A program made the translations under genes and the position numbers. A stretch of DNA of 64,000 nt from Massariosphaeria phaeospora. Taxonomy: Eukaryota > Ascomycota > Dothideomycetes > Pleosporales. The stretch is taken from contig JAADJZ010000030.1 of NCBI GenBank assembly GCA_011032825.1, forward strand, positions 434,001-498,000. Reading direction: 5' to 3'. Below, one piece after another: positions 32,126-42,898 of this stretch. The notes under the pieces are model-generated. The model was not told the DNA's origin, ran no database searches, and worked only from the letters and a program-made list of their open reading frames with translations. Numbering within the stretch: the stretch's first letter is position 1; the number at the start of each line of letters is the position of its first letter.

Positions 32126-32908
32126 ATGCCCTCCTCCCAAGACCGCCTTGCGATCGCAGAAGTCGTCTTCTGGGGCGGCACAGCGCTCCCATGCTCCCTC
32201 TACCTGTGGGTCAAACAAGGCTGGCTCCGCCTGGAGTGGCTATTCGTATTCATACTGGCGTCTTTGCGCGTCATCGGATCGATATTGCAGCTCCAGCAAG
32301 ACGACCTGGGGCCACCGTCCACGTCCATCGCCATCGTCAACGGCATAGGCCTGTCACCGCTCTTCGGCATTACGTTGATGCTGGTGCATCGACTGTACGT
32401 TCCCCCATCTCTCGCATGTTTCTATCTCTCATATCCATTTTCTAGGTGTGTTACTGCCCAGCATCAGCGTATGGGAAAGATCGCAGTCTTCCTGCATGTT
32501 GTCATCTTCGGCACCGTCCCGCTTCTCATCGTGGGCATCCTCAAGATCGTCAAGTCTGGTTCCAGCACAACCCTCGGCGTTATTCTCGCCGCCATCGGCC
32601 TTGCTATCTTTCTCCAGGTGTACCTTGCCCAGACGTTCCTCGTGTTGCGCGCGTACAGATCCAAAAATGTCCTCAAGCACAACTCTCTCGCCATAGCTCT
32701 ATTCGCAATGACCCCGCTCCTGTTGCTGCGCCTGTTGTACTCCGCGCTTTCCATCTTGGTCACGTCGAGTGATCCGGTGGGCAGTATGGCTGCGCAGGTT
32801 GTGTTGGCGGTTCTACCGGAGAATCTGATTGCATTGGTTGCTGTGGGCTGGGGCCTGCTGAACATGAAGGAGCCAAAGGAGCAGCACAACGGTTACGAGC
32901 TTTCATGA
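32126..32908 (+). CDS. Seven-helix-like fungal membrane protein (DUF7702-like)
   Basis: Start 32,126 (CAACAATGCC) is preferred over upstream non-ATG extension. Exons 32126-32394 and 32446-32908 give 243 residues. The 51-bp intron (GTACGT; TCTAG) is in frame and has no stop, so unspliced RNA would insert 17 residues; splicing joins LVHRL to CVTAQHQRMG, which reads as a normal loop. There are about seven hydrophobic helices (for example WLFVFILASLRVIGSILQL and LHVVIFGTVPLLIVGILKIV). The layout matches an uncharacterised family of fungal integral membrane proteins. Function is unknown. Confidence 0.75.
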   Translation: MPSSQDRLAIAEVVFWGGTALPCSLYLWVKQGWLRLEWLFVFILASLRVIGSILQLQQDDLGPPSTSIAIVNGIGLSPLFGITLMLVHRLYVPPSLACFYLSYPFSRCVTAQHQRMGKIAVFLHVVIFGTVPLLIVGILKIVKSGSSTTLGVILAAIGLAIFLQVYLAQTFLVLRAYRSKNVLKHNSLAIALFAMTPLLLLRLLYSALSILVTSSDPVGSMAAQVVLAVLPENLIALVAVGWGLLNMKEPKEQHNGYELS

Positions 32909-33427
32909 ACAATCTATACGGTTAGAATGAATTCATACAAGTCTTCGGTTCTGCGGCTTAGTATTGGCAATGCATATGCACTGGAACTCCTACTAGGGGC
33001 TCTGGCGTAGCCCGGTCTTCGACGAGGGGTTCACACCGGTTGCTTAGTTTCGTAGGAGGTGCGTGCATTGCATGTATCAGCACCTTCGATAAAGTTTGGT
33101 ACATGTTAAGTTTGGTGTAATTAGTGAATTGAAGGCGAGGGGCTTTGGACGGAGAGTAAACGTAGACGCATTGAATTCAGTGCGAAGCATGAGAAGATAG
33201 TAATGGGAAGAGATCGCGGTAATATAATAGCAGTGAAAGGTGAACGCTGCGATAGACTGAGAATTGCCCTGAAGGGTTCCTGTGTACTTCACCGGAACCT
33301 TTGAGGCATCTAATATATGGTCGTTCCGGCCTTTCGCTGATGTCCTCTTATTCACACAGCCTTATTACGTGATGGTATACCTCCCAAGGACTATACGGGC
33401 ACCAACTGGACATCTTCAAGCTCTTCA
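32909..33427. other. Convergent intergenic region
   Basis: The 3' flanks of the membrane-protein gene and the Gln-rich gene meet here. A 92-codon minus-strand frame (33,077-33,355) has no recognisable feature. Nothing else was supported. Confidence 0.5.
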
Positions 33428-34678
33428 TCACGCAAAGCGCGGCCCCGCACCTTTCTCATTACTACTTGAAGCTGCGGCTGGTTGTGCGGGAGTCGTGGGT
33501 TGTTGTTGGTGGGGAGCAAAGTGGGCGTACTGTTGTTGCTGTTGCTGTTGCTGAGGAACGAAATGACCATAGTGCTGGGGGTGTTGTTGCGGAGAAAACT
33601 GCTGCGGGAACATCTGCTGCATCATATGCGGCGGAATTTGACCTTGTTGCATCATCTGCGGTGGCATCTGGGCTGGCACAGGCCTCATGTGTGCCGCTCC
33701 GGGAGCCGGAACAATGGCGCCTGACTGTACCATTTTCATCACTATGTCCGCAGCCATCTTTTCCGCATCCGTCCCAACCTTGCGCGAGTTCCTGTGGTTT
33801 GTATCGACGCAAGCCCAGACGAAGAGAATAAAATGTAGCAGAAGGCAAAGGAATTGACACACCGTGGCAGTCAGTTCCGTATTGAAGCGATGGCTCTTGC
33901 CCTTCCACAGGTCGTTGACGTATATATCCTCCTCGGTGCAGTTTGTAAAGACCCTTCCGTAACTATAGCTTGAGTAGCTGGTATCGTTCTGCATGCAATC
34001 GCGCATGTTTCCGTACGACGAAGACCACGTGTCCGAAGCGCTCGCATTCCATTGCCATGTGTTGTTCGTTTCGACGAAGTAATAATACCCGTTGCCTGAG
34101 CTCATGTACGGTCCACCAATCCGCCCATCTTCGCCCAAAGTCATGACGCTCATGACGGCGACAACAGCAAACAGACCGGTTGGTATGAACGCGAGCCAGA
34201 GAACAAGATCCATTCCGACTTGCGCGCCTGGATGCACGGGAGCATTGGCGCGGCGCAAGAAGAAGACGAGGATGCAGGCGACGCTCCACACGACGGATGT
34301 TCCGAACGTTATCAACGTCCACGGCATCGCCCAAGAATCGTTCAGCTCATATTCGTATGGGTTCTTCCCGGGCCCGAATGTAGCCAAAGTCCATGCCGCG
34401 CAGCCAATACCGATTATAGCGAGGAGGACGAGGATCAGGCGGAGGCCGATCTTCCACTGCCAGTGCGAATCGCCGGCTCTCAGCTTCTCGCGCAACGTTC
34501 GCGATTCGGAGGTAGTCGCCGTGGTAATCGGTTGGGCTGTGGGAACAGCTTGTGGTGGTTCTTGCGTCCCCAGGAGCTGTTGGAGAGGGTGCGCCGGTTG
34601 GTGCGCCGGTTGCGCAGATTCGGCTTCTGGGATTGAGGGCAGCGCTGGTGCTTGTTGAGGAGATAGCGGAGTCGACAT
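33428..34678 (-). CDS. Tetraspan membrane protein with Gln/Pro-rich C-terminus
   Basis: A single 416-residue exon. Residues 1-70 are Pro/Gln-rich. Four hydrophobic helices follow: LRLILVLLAIIGIGCAAW, WTLITFGTSVVWSVACILVF, MDLVLWLAFIPTGLFAVVAV and, after a loop rich in Tyr, Asn and Ser with possible N-glycosylation sites (NNT, NAS, NDT, NCT), VCQFLCLLLHFILFVWACV. This gives both ends in the cytosol and a large lumenal or extracellular loop between helices 3 and 4. The C-terminal 110 residues are rich in Gln, Pro, Met and His, with a run of eight Gln encoded by CAA/CAG codons near 33,530-33,555. The family is unknown to me. It is the last gene before the AT-rich block. Confidence 0.75.
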   Translation of the reverse strand: MSTPLSPQQAPALPSIPEAESAQPAHQPAHPLQQLLGTQEPPQAVPTAQPITTATTSESRTLREKLRAGDSHWQWKIGLRLILVLLAIIGIGCAAWTLATFGPGKNPYEYELNDSWAMPWTLITFGTSVVWSVACILVFFLRRANAPVHPGAQVGMDLVLWLAFIPTGLFAVVAVMSVMTLGEDGRIGGPYMSSGNGYYYFVETNNTWQWNASASDTWSSSYGNMRDCMQNDTSYSSYSYGRVFTNCTEEDIYVNDLWKGKSHRFNTELTATVCQFLCLLLHFILFVWACVDTNHRNSRKVGTDAEKMAADIVMKMVQSGAIVPAPGAAHMRPVPAQMPPQMMQQGQIPPHMMQQMFPQQFSPQQHPQHYGHFVPQQQQQQQQYAHFAPHQQQPTTPAQPAAASSSNEKGAGPRFA

Positions 34679-35039
34679 TATTAAATTATGTATAGTAAAG
34701 ATATAAAAAGCGAATGGACGCGCAAAGGTGCGCTATAACGAGAGAACGATAGAAGAGAAAAGTTGAAGAAGAGGTATCGTTGCCTTAGAACATTCGGGAG
34801 CGCGAAACAGGGGCTGTCGCATGGCGCAACTCGGGCCTATACTCGGGCCTATACTCGGGCCCTTGCTCGGGCCCTTGCTCGCGGCACCTACCACCTCGCT
34901 ACGGCTTAGTAGTAGTCCCGCGCTTAGCGCCTAAACTAAGCTCAACGCCTACTTTACTAAGATAGTTAGAAATTTAGTGCAAGTACTTGTAAAAGCTAGA
35001 CTATAATTAAATTATAATAGTATAGAACTATTTACTAAG
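34679..35039. other. Border between GC-balanced genes and AT-rich block
   Basis: Composition changes abruptly here. The first 250 bp still look like gene flank, including the CTCGGGCC repeat. From about 34,950 rightwards the sequence is AT-rich, dominated by TA, AAGCTT and TTAG words and poor in CA and TG, which is typical of RIP-affected DNA. Confidence 0.7.
34829..34881. repeat. 12-bp tandem repeat (CTCGGGCC core) at the border
   Basis: Four head-to-tail units: two of ACTCGGGCCTAT and two ending CTCGGGCCCTTG. It lies in the last GC-rich patch before the AT-rich block. Confidence 0.85.
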
Positions 35040-35459
35040 TAACGTACTTTATAAGTTCGCCGGATACACAGGTTCGCCGAACACTTGTTTTTACTAAAGA
35101 AAATTAATAATCTAAAGCTTAATAACTTTAGATCTACTTTATAGAATTCTCTAAAAATTTCACTACTAAGCTGCATCTATATAAACTTTAAGATCCTAAG
35201 GTTACTAAGCTCTAGCCTTAGTATTTAAAAAGCTATTAAAGAAAGCCTAAATTACAAGAATTATTTTAGCGTATTTTTTGTATCTCTAGAATTAGACTAG
35301 GTAGAGCTTAGTAATATTAGAATTGAAAAGTTAATGTATACAGAAATAACATATTAAATTTTTAGAAAATTTTATTAAGTAGATCTAGAGTTATTAAGCC
35401 TTAGATTATTAATTTTCTTTAGTAAAAACAAGTGTTCGGCGAACCTATAAAGTACGTTA
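35040..35459. mobile_element. MITE of the Fot1/Tc1-mariner type with long terminal inverted repeats
   Basis: The two ends are inverted copies over roughly 110 bp. Both start TAACGTACTTTATA, followed by GTTCGCCGAACACTTG and then a shared AT-rich stretch. The left arm contains an extra 17-bp unit (a second GTTCGCC copy) that the right arm lacks. TA at both outer ends fits the TA target duplication of Tc1/mariner elements. The 420-bp body has no open frame. The terminal bases and the 17-bp subterminal repeat arrangement match the end of the Fot1-like element at 59,731-59,774, so this MITE may be or have been mobilised by that type of transposase. Confidence 0.85.
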
Positions 35460-37239
35460 GTTATTTAAAGAAGCTAGAAGCTAGGCTATCTATATATTAG
35501 AGCTAACGTAAAGCACTAGCGAACTTAACACACTAGTAAACTCGACAAAATTTCTTAGCATTAAATTCTTAGGTTCAAAGCTTAATAACTTTACTAATAG
35601 TAGAGCTATCTAGATAATCTTTGTACTATTTTAAAGCTTTGTTAATCTAAAGCTATAATATGCGCTAAAAACTATAGCTATAGCTTATGTAATACTAATT
35701 CTATTAAGCTTTAACGTAATAGATTATTAAACTCTTTAGATTATCGAACTCTTTAGAAATTGCCAAAACTACTACTTTCTCTATTAACGCGATATGTTTC
35801 AACTAACTAACGCGTTATTACACTAATACGAAAAAAAACTCTAGCTTGCTTTTAAAGCTTATAATTCTGTAATAAGCAAATGCTTAATAGAATGCTTTAG
35901 CTGCTAGGCCTTAGTTAAAGCAATTTCGCACAAAATTGCTTCGCTAACTTCTAGCTAAGCTCTAATAGATTCTAGCGTAGCGTAGAAAGTATAAAAAGCT
36001 TTTTTATATTATAAATAAAATCGTATTAGTTTATTACTTTTTACATTAAAGCTTGCTTACTTTAGCAGTTTCTTTACATTTAAATTAATTAACTTTTTTA
36101 AAATAAAAATTGCGAGATTCTTTGAAAGTAGCTGTAAAGTCGAATAGCTTTACGTAGTTATTCTTTTTCAATTAATAGCTACTATAGGCTATAATAGGCT
36201 AGACTAGTTTCTTGCAAAGTCTTTAAAAGTACCTCGCACTAAATTGCTACTAAAACAGCAATTCGTTTCTTTTACACGAATATACTATTTTTATTACTAT
36301 ACTATTAATCTATTTTAAGTGTTATTAAACCTACGATTAAACGCAGCTTTACATTCAAATCGCTTTATTAAAATACTTTTAATAAATCAATTACCTCGTT
36401 TACAATATTTAGTTTATTTAATAATTAAGCTACGTTGCTTCTAGAACACCTAGATAGAAGTTCTATTATGCAACTAAACACTTTCTAACTTCTAGTCGTA
36501 GATAAAACCAAATAGAATAAAAATGCTAATAGAGAAATTTGAATTAGTAATAGTGCTAACGTTTTAAAGCGTAGTTGCGCTTTTAGTATTTAACTAAGCT
36601 AGAATAACCTAGTTCGCTTCGAAGAAAATTTCAATACTTTACTTTTAAATAATAAAAATAACAACGTACTATCGAAGCTTTCTACGAAGCGAGCTTTTAA
36701 CAAGCTAAAAACTTAGTAGCAGAATAAGTAAAATCGTATAGAACTTATTTGCTTTAAAGCGTTAAAAGCTTTATACTAGAACGAAAACAAAATAGCGCTT
36801 GCTAAAGCTATTAGGTAACTAGTTGTGCTAGAACTTACTAAACTTGTTAACAATACAGCTAGCTAAATAGCTTAAAAGCTAGCTTTATTAATATAGATAT
36901 CTAGCTAGTTAGTTGAAAGCTGCGAAAAATAAGTATCTAGCTAGCTAAAAGTGTAGCAAAAGCTGTATTTAGCTAGGTTAGCTAAGTACTTTTACATATA
37001 TAAATAGATAAGCGTTGAAGCTATTAATTTTGCATTAAAAGCTATTTTACAATACTTTTTTGGTGTTGTAGTTGCAAGTAGCTTAGGTAATTACTTACTT
37101 TAACGCGTTTTTCTACATACACGATACTTTTAACTCTATTAATTTACTACCTATATACTTAAATTTCTTAGTGTTTTATTAATACTTACTTGCTATTGTT
37201 TTTATGCCTATCGTTGCTAAAAAGTCTATAAAACGCGCT
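35460..37239. other. Unassigned RIP-degraded DNA
   Basis: About 1.8 kb of AT-rich sequence with stops in all frames and many CTAGCTAG and AAGCTT words. It probably comprises old transposon remains, perhaps the rest of the Fot1-like or hAT elements, but I could not align it to either. No gene is present. Confidence 0.5.
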
Positions 37240-37476
37240 TGTTTTAACGCGTTATCTTGCTCGAAGAACGCGCTAGAAGCACCGCTAGTTAGCTAATTCT
37301 TATCAACTTTTAAACATCTACTGCATTTCTTTTTTCTTTTTTGCTTATTACGAACGCTTTTTAAGCTTTTGTAAGCGAGTTACAAGCACTTATATTCAAA
37401 GCGCGTATTCGAAAGTTGCGCGCTAAAAACTCTATCGTTGCGCTGCTTAAAAGTAGCGAGCATGCTACTACTACAG
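37240..37476 (-). mobile_element. C-terminal remnant of the Fot1-like transposase, left of E1
   Basis: Read on the minus strand with stops ignored, this piece gives a Lys/Arg-rich tail (RLQKLKKRS, KKKKEMQ) like the end of Fot1/Pot2-type transposases. It would continue the reading that stops at 58,340 on the other side of E1. The terminal inverted repeat expected on this side was not found. The left boundary is approximate. Confidence 0.5.
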
Positions 37477-37977
37477 TGTTATTAGAAGTGTTCTCTTACC
37501 AAAAGTACGAGTTATTAAACTCGAAGATTTCGCCTAAGAGATTGTTCTGTGTTCAAAAAGCTTGATAACAGTAAAAAAACAATCTTAATTCTATTTTAAA
37601 TAGAATAACAAAGTAACAATCTGTTGCCTATAGATTCAATCTATGTATAAAATGTACTTAAGAAAGTTAACTACAAAGAATCTAAATTGTAAAAGAAATT
37701 CTGCTAATTTATATAGTTCTATAATTCTTTGCTAAAAGCGTTCTACTTAGTTCGCTTAGTGTGCTTAGTTGCTAAGCGCTTTAGGCTAGCTAAGCTTTCG
37801 CTACTTAGTATGCTTAGTTTGCTAAAGCTTTAATTGCACTAATTACTATTACGTAACTACTAACTTAATTCTGCTTTGCGCATTGCTGTACTTTCGTCTT
37901 GCAAATTTGCAAGCTCTAACAACTCTTTTGCGTTGTTGCTTAGTCTACAATACTTAGTATTGTCTTTGTTTGTAACA
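37477..37977 (-). repeat. 3' LTR of E1 (family A)
   Basis: 501 bp, TGTTA to TAACA ends, in inverted orientation relative to the LTR at 42,899 and direct relative to 57,839. Confidence 0.9.
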
Positions 37978-38143
37978 TTATTCTTTTCTTTAAGAATATT
38001 GTTTTAATAGCTGTTCTACTGTGCTGTGCTAGTTTTTTTTGTGCTTTGCATTAAAAGTGCTGTTTTGTATAAAAGTAAGTTAACTTTAATTTTCGTCGTG
38101 TTGTAGCTTTCTTTTGTATTCTTTTAAGTTTTTAAGTTTAACT

Positions 38144-38800
38144 ATGCCTAAGTCTTTGCCTTTTGTAGATTCGTGCTCTAAGTTAACTTGCTATTGTTAC
38201 AATTAAGTTGCTTGTATTTGTAAAACTAGTTTAAAAATGCCTGCTCTTTGCGGCCGTTGTTTTAAAAAAAACCTAAAGTGCCTAGTTAATTTCTTGTTAA
38301 ATAAGTGTGCTAAATGCCTTTAGTCTAGCGCGCTTTGTAGTCTTGCTCTAACAAAAAAAAAGTAAGCAGCTTTTTAACAAAAGCGTTGCAACTTGCAATA
38401 TTAGCTTTTGCTAGCTAAGCAACAAGTGTTATCTGCACGAATTTAAGCTGCTTAGCTAGTGTTCGCAGCAAAGTTTCGTGCTGCTACTCTTTAGGTAAAG
38501 CTTTCTATTGCTAAAATAAAAAAAGATTAGCATTTTGCTAATAAGTAGGTTGCTATTAAAAAGCTAAAGAAACTAGAAGCTGCGCAGTTCGACGCTGCTG
38601 TTAATTTTAAGAATACAGCTTCTACTAATAGTCCTATACTACTGCTACTCAAAACGCTTTCGACTAACTTAAGCTAGTTACAAACTAACTCTTCTCTACT
38701 TGTTTTTTCTTTTAACTTTTTTGCTTTTCTAGAGAACTTGAATTCTTTGCTTCTAAATTTCGCTAGTAATATGTTCGCACTAGTTCTTTGCAGTTTGTAA
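38144..38800 (+). pseudogene. RIP-damaged antisense zinc-cluster ORF of E1
   Basis: This frame runs opposite to E1 pol, between the pol end and the 3' LTR. From ATG (38,144) to TAA (38,798-38,800) is 657 nt, a multiple of three, with several in-frame stops of RIP type. Codons 36-65 read C-X2-C-X6-C-X8-C-X2-C-X6-C, the Zn2Cys6 spacing, with all six Cys still present. A Lys/Leu-rich helix-like stretch (KKLKKLEAAQF) follows. The stop codon lies antisense to the chromodomain codons for Thr-Asn-Cys, as in E2 and E3. It is the degraded counterpart of the intact ORF at 46,783-47,292. Confidence 0.7.
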
Positions 38801-41800
38801 GATTTCGTATTAGTTTCTATATATTCTAGCTCTCTAGCTATTCTTGCTATTTAACTAAGTACTTCTACTAACGTCTAAACTTTTGTAGGTCTTTAACTTC
38901 TTCAACTTTGTATTTTTCGTTTTTAAGTTCGATATTAGTTGCTACTTCGGCGTCTAGTAGTGCTAGTTTAAAAAGTAATTTGTAAAAAACTAGATGTATG
39001 CGCATGCTTATAAGTAGCTGTAGTTTAAATAATACAAGTTCTTTAACTTTTAGAATTTTAAATAGTTTTATTTAGAAATTGTTTAATTTATTGCACAGTC
39101 GTTTAGTTTTTAGGTTTTTTTGTAAGAGAAAAACTTTATTTTTCTCTTTAAAAGTTAGTTTCTTAAGCTTTTTTTTATTTGCTAACTTAGCTGTCGTAAG
39201 GTTTTTTTAAGCAATTTGTTAGCTTAGTTCGTCGTGTAATTTTTGCATTTTAAAAGCCTTGTCGTTCGCTGCTAGCAAAATGCTTTTAATATTCTTTAGA
39301 TTTTAATAAGCTACTAGCTCGTATCTATAGTTTGCGTAGTATAGCAAGTGTTTTGTAGTCGTAGACTTTGTGCTGTTGTATGCTAATTGTGCTGTTAGTA
39401 AAAGTTTAACCTAGTTGTTTTGTAGCTTGTTAGTGTACATTCGTAGATACTATTTTAGTATTTAGTTTGTTTGTTCTGTCTAGCTGTTTGTTTGCGAGTG
39501 AAAGCTTGTTAATAGCTTCTTTGCAACTTCTAACTAGGCTAGAAACGTATTCTAAAACTTTAATATAAACAGCTTGTTTCTATTAGTAATAAACTATTCT
39601 AGCAATTTGTAATTAGCAACAAGTGCTTTTGTAACTTCGTAAGCTATTTTTTCTGCCGTAATTAATTTTTCTATTAGTACAAAATGTAATTCTTTAGTTA
39701 ATTAATCTACGATTACCAATATCGAATCGCATAGCCGTGCTAATCTAGGTTTTAACAATTTTAAAAGCTTTACTATAAAGTTTATTGTAACGCTAATCTA
39801 TAAGCGTGCGAGTAGTTCTAGCAGTTAAAGTAGTTCGTAGAGCTTGTGTTTTTTAAGTTTGTTTTTAAAACAATTCAAATAGTTGCTTACTACTTTTTAA
39901 ACTGTGTTTTGTACATAAAGTATTAAGTACTCGTTTAAAATTCGTTAAACTATTTTGTTAATTTCTAAGTGTTTGTATGCTTGTAAAGTATGTAATTTCT
40001 AGATAAGCTATATAGCTTAGGTGTTGTTTGTAACTATTTATCTTTGCTAGTTGTTTTTGCTCTATTTTTAGTGCATTCTTTCTTTAATACTTGTAACTTT
40101 AGCTATTTTAGCTAATTGTAGTTAGTTGTATTTGAGAGTTCTATTTAAATTCCGTTGTAATACTAAGTTGTGCGTAACTAGTTTGTTAGTTTTTATAAAA
40201 TCTAATTTTCAACTAAGCGCGTTTGCAGCTTTGTTGTTAGTTTCTTTGCAATAGTAAATTTTAATGTCGTAATCTACTATAAATTCAGCCTATTTGACTT
40301 GTTGTTAGTTCAATTTTTTAGTTGTAGTAAAGCTAGTAAGGTTTTAATAATCTAAGTACACTTGTACTTAATGCCTTGCTTTTTTTAGCTATGCTTTTTA
40401 CTATTCAAAAGCGTTTATTATTGCTAATAGCTCTTTATTGTAAACGTTGTAGTTGAGTTTTACTCTTAAGAACTTTCTAGAATAGTAGAACACTAGTTTT
40501 TATTTTCTATTGTTGCATTGCTGTAAGAGTATTGCTTCTAATGCATAGTCTAAAGCATTAGTTTTTACTTAAGTTTTTTTTTTTAAGTTGTGCATTTGTA
40601 GCATTAGTATTGTAGTAAACTTCTTTTTAAGTTCTTAAAACGCTTGTTCTTATGTTTTTGTCTATTTGAATTTTCTATTTTTTTTAGTAACTTCTAAGAG
40701 TAGTGTCGTAGTTTTAGAGTAATTTTTAATAAACTTTTAATAGAAGTTAGCAAATTCTAAAAAGAACTACACGTTTTTTACTATTTTAGGAGTTAGCTAT
40801 TTTTGTACAGTCTAAATCTTCTTTAGGTCTATAAACACTTTTTCTTTTAAAATAATAAATCTAAAGTAGCTAGTTTTTGTAACGTGGAATTTACACTTTT
40901 TTAAGTAAAAAAGTAGCTAGTACTGCTTTATCTTTTGTAGCACTTTTTTAACATGTTTTTAATGTTTTTTGAACGTTTTCTTAGAGTATATTAATACGTT
41001 GTTTAAGTACGCTATAACAAAAATGTCTAAGTATTTGTATAGTGCTTTGTTAATTAAGGCCTAAAACATAGCTAAAGTATTAGTTAATTTAAATAGCATA
41101 ACTTAGTACTTATAGAGTTTATATCTAGTTTTAAAAGCTATTATCTATTCGTGCTTTTTTGCAATTTTAATGCAATAGTATTCGTTTTGTACGTTAAGTT
41201 TTGTAATTTATTTTACTTTTTAAAGTTAATCTATAAGCTTTTAAATAAGCGGTAGTAAGTATTTGTTTTTTTGTGTAACGTTGTTAAGATGTCAAAAATC
41301 TACGCATAGTTTTAATTTCTTGTTTTTCTTAAGTACGAATAATATTAGTAAAGCTATTAAGCTTTCGCTTAGTTGTATATATTCTCGCTAGATATTTCTT
41401 TAGACGTATTTTTTTAATTTTTTCTGCTAGTTGTAAGTTAAAGAATACATTAGTCTTAGTCGCAGTTTTGTTTCTTCTTTAAAAATAATTTTATAATTTT
41501 ATTTTTAGTAGTTTGCTAAGTTGTGCTTTTTATTTTTTTTAAAAAAACTTTTAAACTTCGCTTAGTATTCCGTAAAAAAGTTTTTAAACTTTTTTTTTAG
41601 TTTTTTAAAAAAGTTAGATTGTAGTTTGCTTACTTTTAAAAGCGCAACTTGTTGTATCTATATAACGCTTATCTGCTAAAAGTTTTTTTTACAGATTCTT
41701 GCGATTTTGTAAAGTAAAATTAAACTAATTCTTTTAATCTTAAGTAAGCTTTGAATTGTTAATTTGTTTTATTGTACTACAGCAACTTTCTTTTTAAGCT

Positions 41801-42893
41801 TTTAGCTACGTATTGTTTTGTTTTTTTAATTAATGTCAAAGTTGTGCTTTTGTAGCTAGTTGTACCTAATATACATGTTAAAACTCTTAAAGTTTATAAT
41901 ATTAATACACTGTTAGTGCTTAATGCTTGCAACTTTTAACTTAACTTTTTAAGTTTTTAGGTTAATTAAACTGTTTTTATATTCTAGTAGTTGTCCGTTA
42001 GCTAACACTATTTGTATTAGTTAATTCTTAACTTAATAAAGTATTTTGTTTTTTTTTACCTATTTTAGGAAGACTAATGTTTAGGCAGCTTTGCTATTAA
42101 GTAGTGCAGTAAGCTTTTAGCTTGCAACTTTTGCTTTTACTTTTATGTAATTTTGTTTTAGTTGCGTTTTTTGCACGCTTTGTACGGCTGTGCTAAAAGC
42201 ACTTATACTATTCTAATTATAAGTCTAGTAGCCTACTAGTTTTTTGCTAAAAAAGCTTTTAAAACTTGTTTTTTTAGAATGTTCTATTGTTTGTAGTATT
42301 TGCATTAGTTAATAAAACATTTCTATAGCTGCAAGTGTTTGCTATAGTTTTAATTTTTAAAATTTTATTTAGTTGCGTATTTTTATAGCTAATAGATTGC
42401 GCATTTTTAAGTGCAAAAAAGCTAGCGTGCTGCTTAGCACGTATTGTAGTTTTCTATGCATAATTTGTTATTGCATTTTAAATAGTTTTTGTTTTTTAAA
42501 CTTATAAGCTACTATTTTGTAATATGTTTGCTAAACTAGTGTGTTTAATACTTTTTGTTGTAACACTATGCCTATGCGCAGCTGCTGCTATAGTTTTTAA
42601 ACTAATTGTTGTAATTATGTACGTAACATTTTGTTACTATACATTCGCTATTTTCAAGCAAAACGTATAATAGTAATTTTAGCTATTGTTGCGTAAGAAT
42701 TCTATTGTTTGCGTAGTACATGTAGTTCTTTTTGTTGCACTAGTGCTAAAATAAGTTTTCGTAATTGTTCTAATTAGCAAACTTTATTTTTTTTTTGTTA
42801 GTTTTTGTTGTGCTATTGCTGCGTTTGCAGCTTTCTATTCTTGTAGTTTTTTAATTTGCAGTTTTTTAAACTTTTAGTCGTAGTACTGTGCAA
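38801..42893 (-). pseudogene. E1 gag-pol remnant, pol part
   Basis: Stop-filled minus-strand frames corresponding to zinc-knuckle end of gag, protease, RT, RNase H, integrase and chromodomain. This stretch is an inverted copy of E2 (44,660-46,252 and 52,789-55,300). It is not translatable. The gag part continues beyond E2 at 56,589-57,838. Confidence 0.8.
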
Positions 42894-42898
42894 TGTAG

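Noticed and set aside
1..34680. tRNA or other RNA genes in the gene-rich part
   Set aside because: Intergenic regions were read on both strands and no convincing cloverleaf or B-box arrangement was recognised; a covariance-model search would be needed to exclude them.
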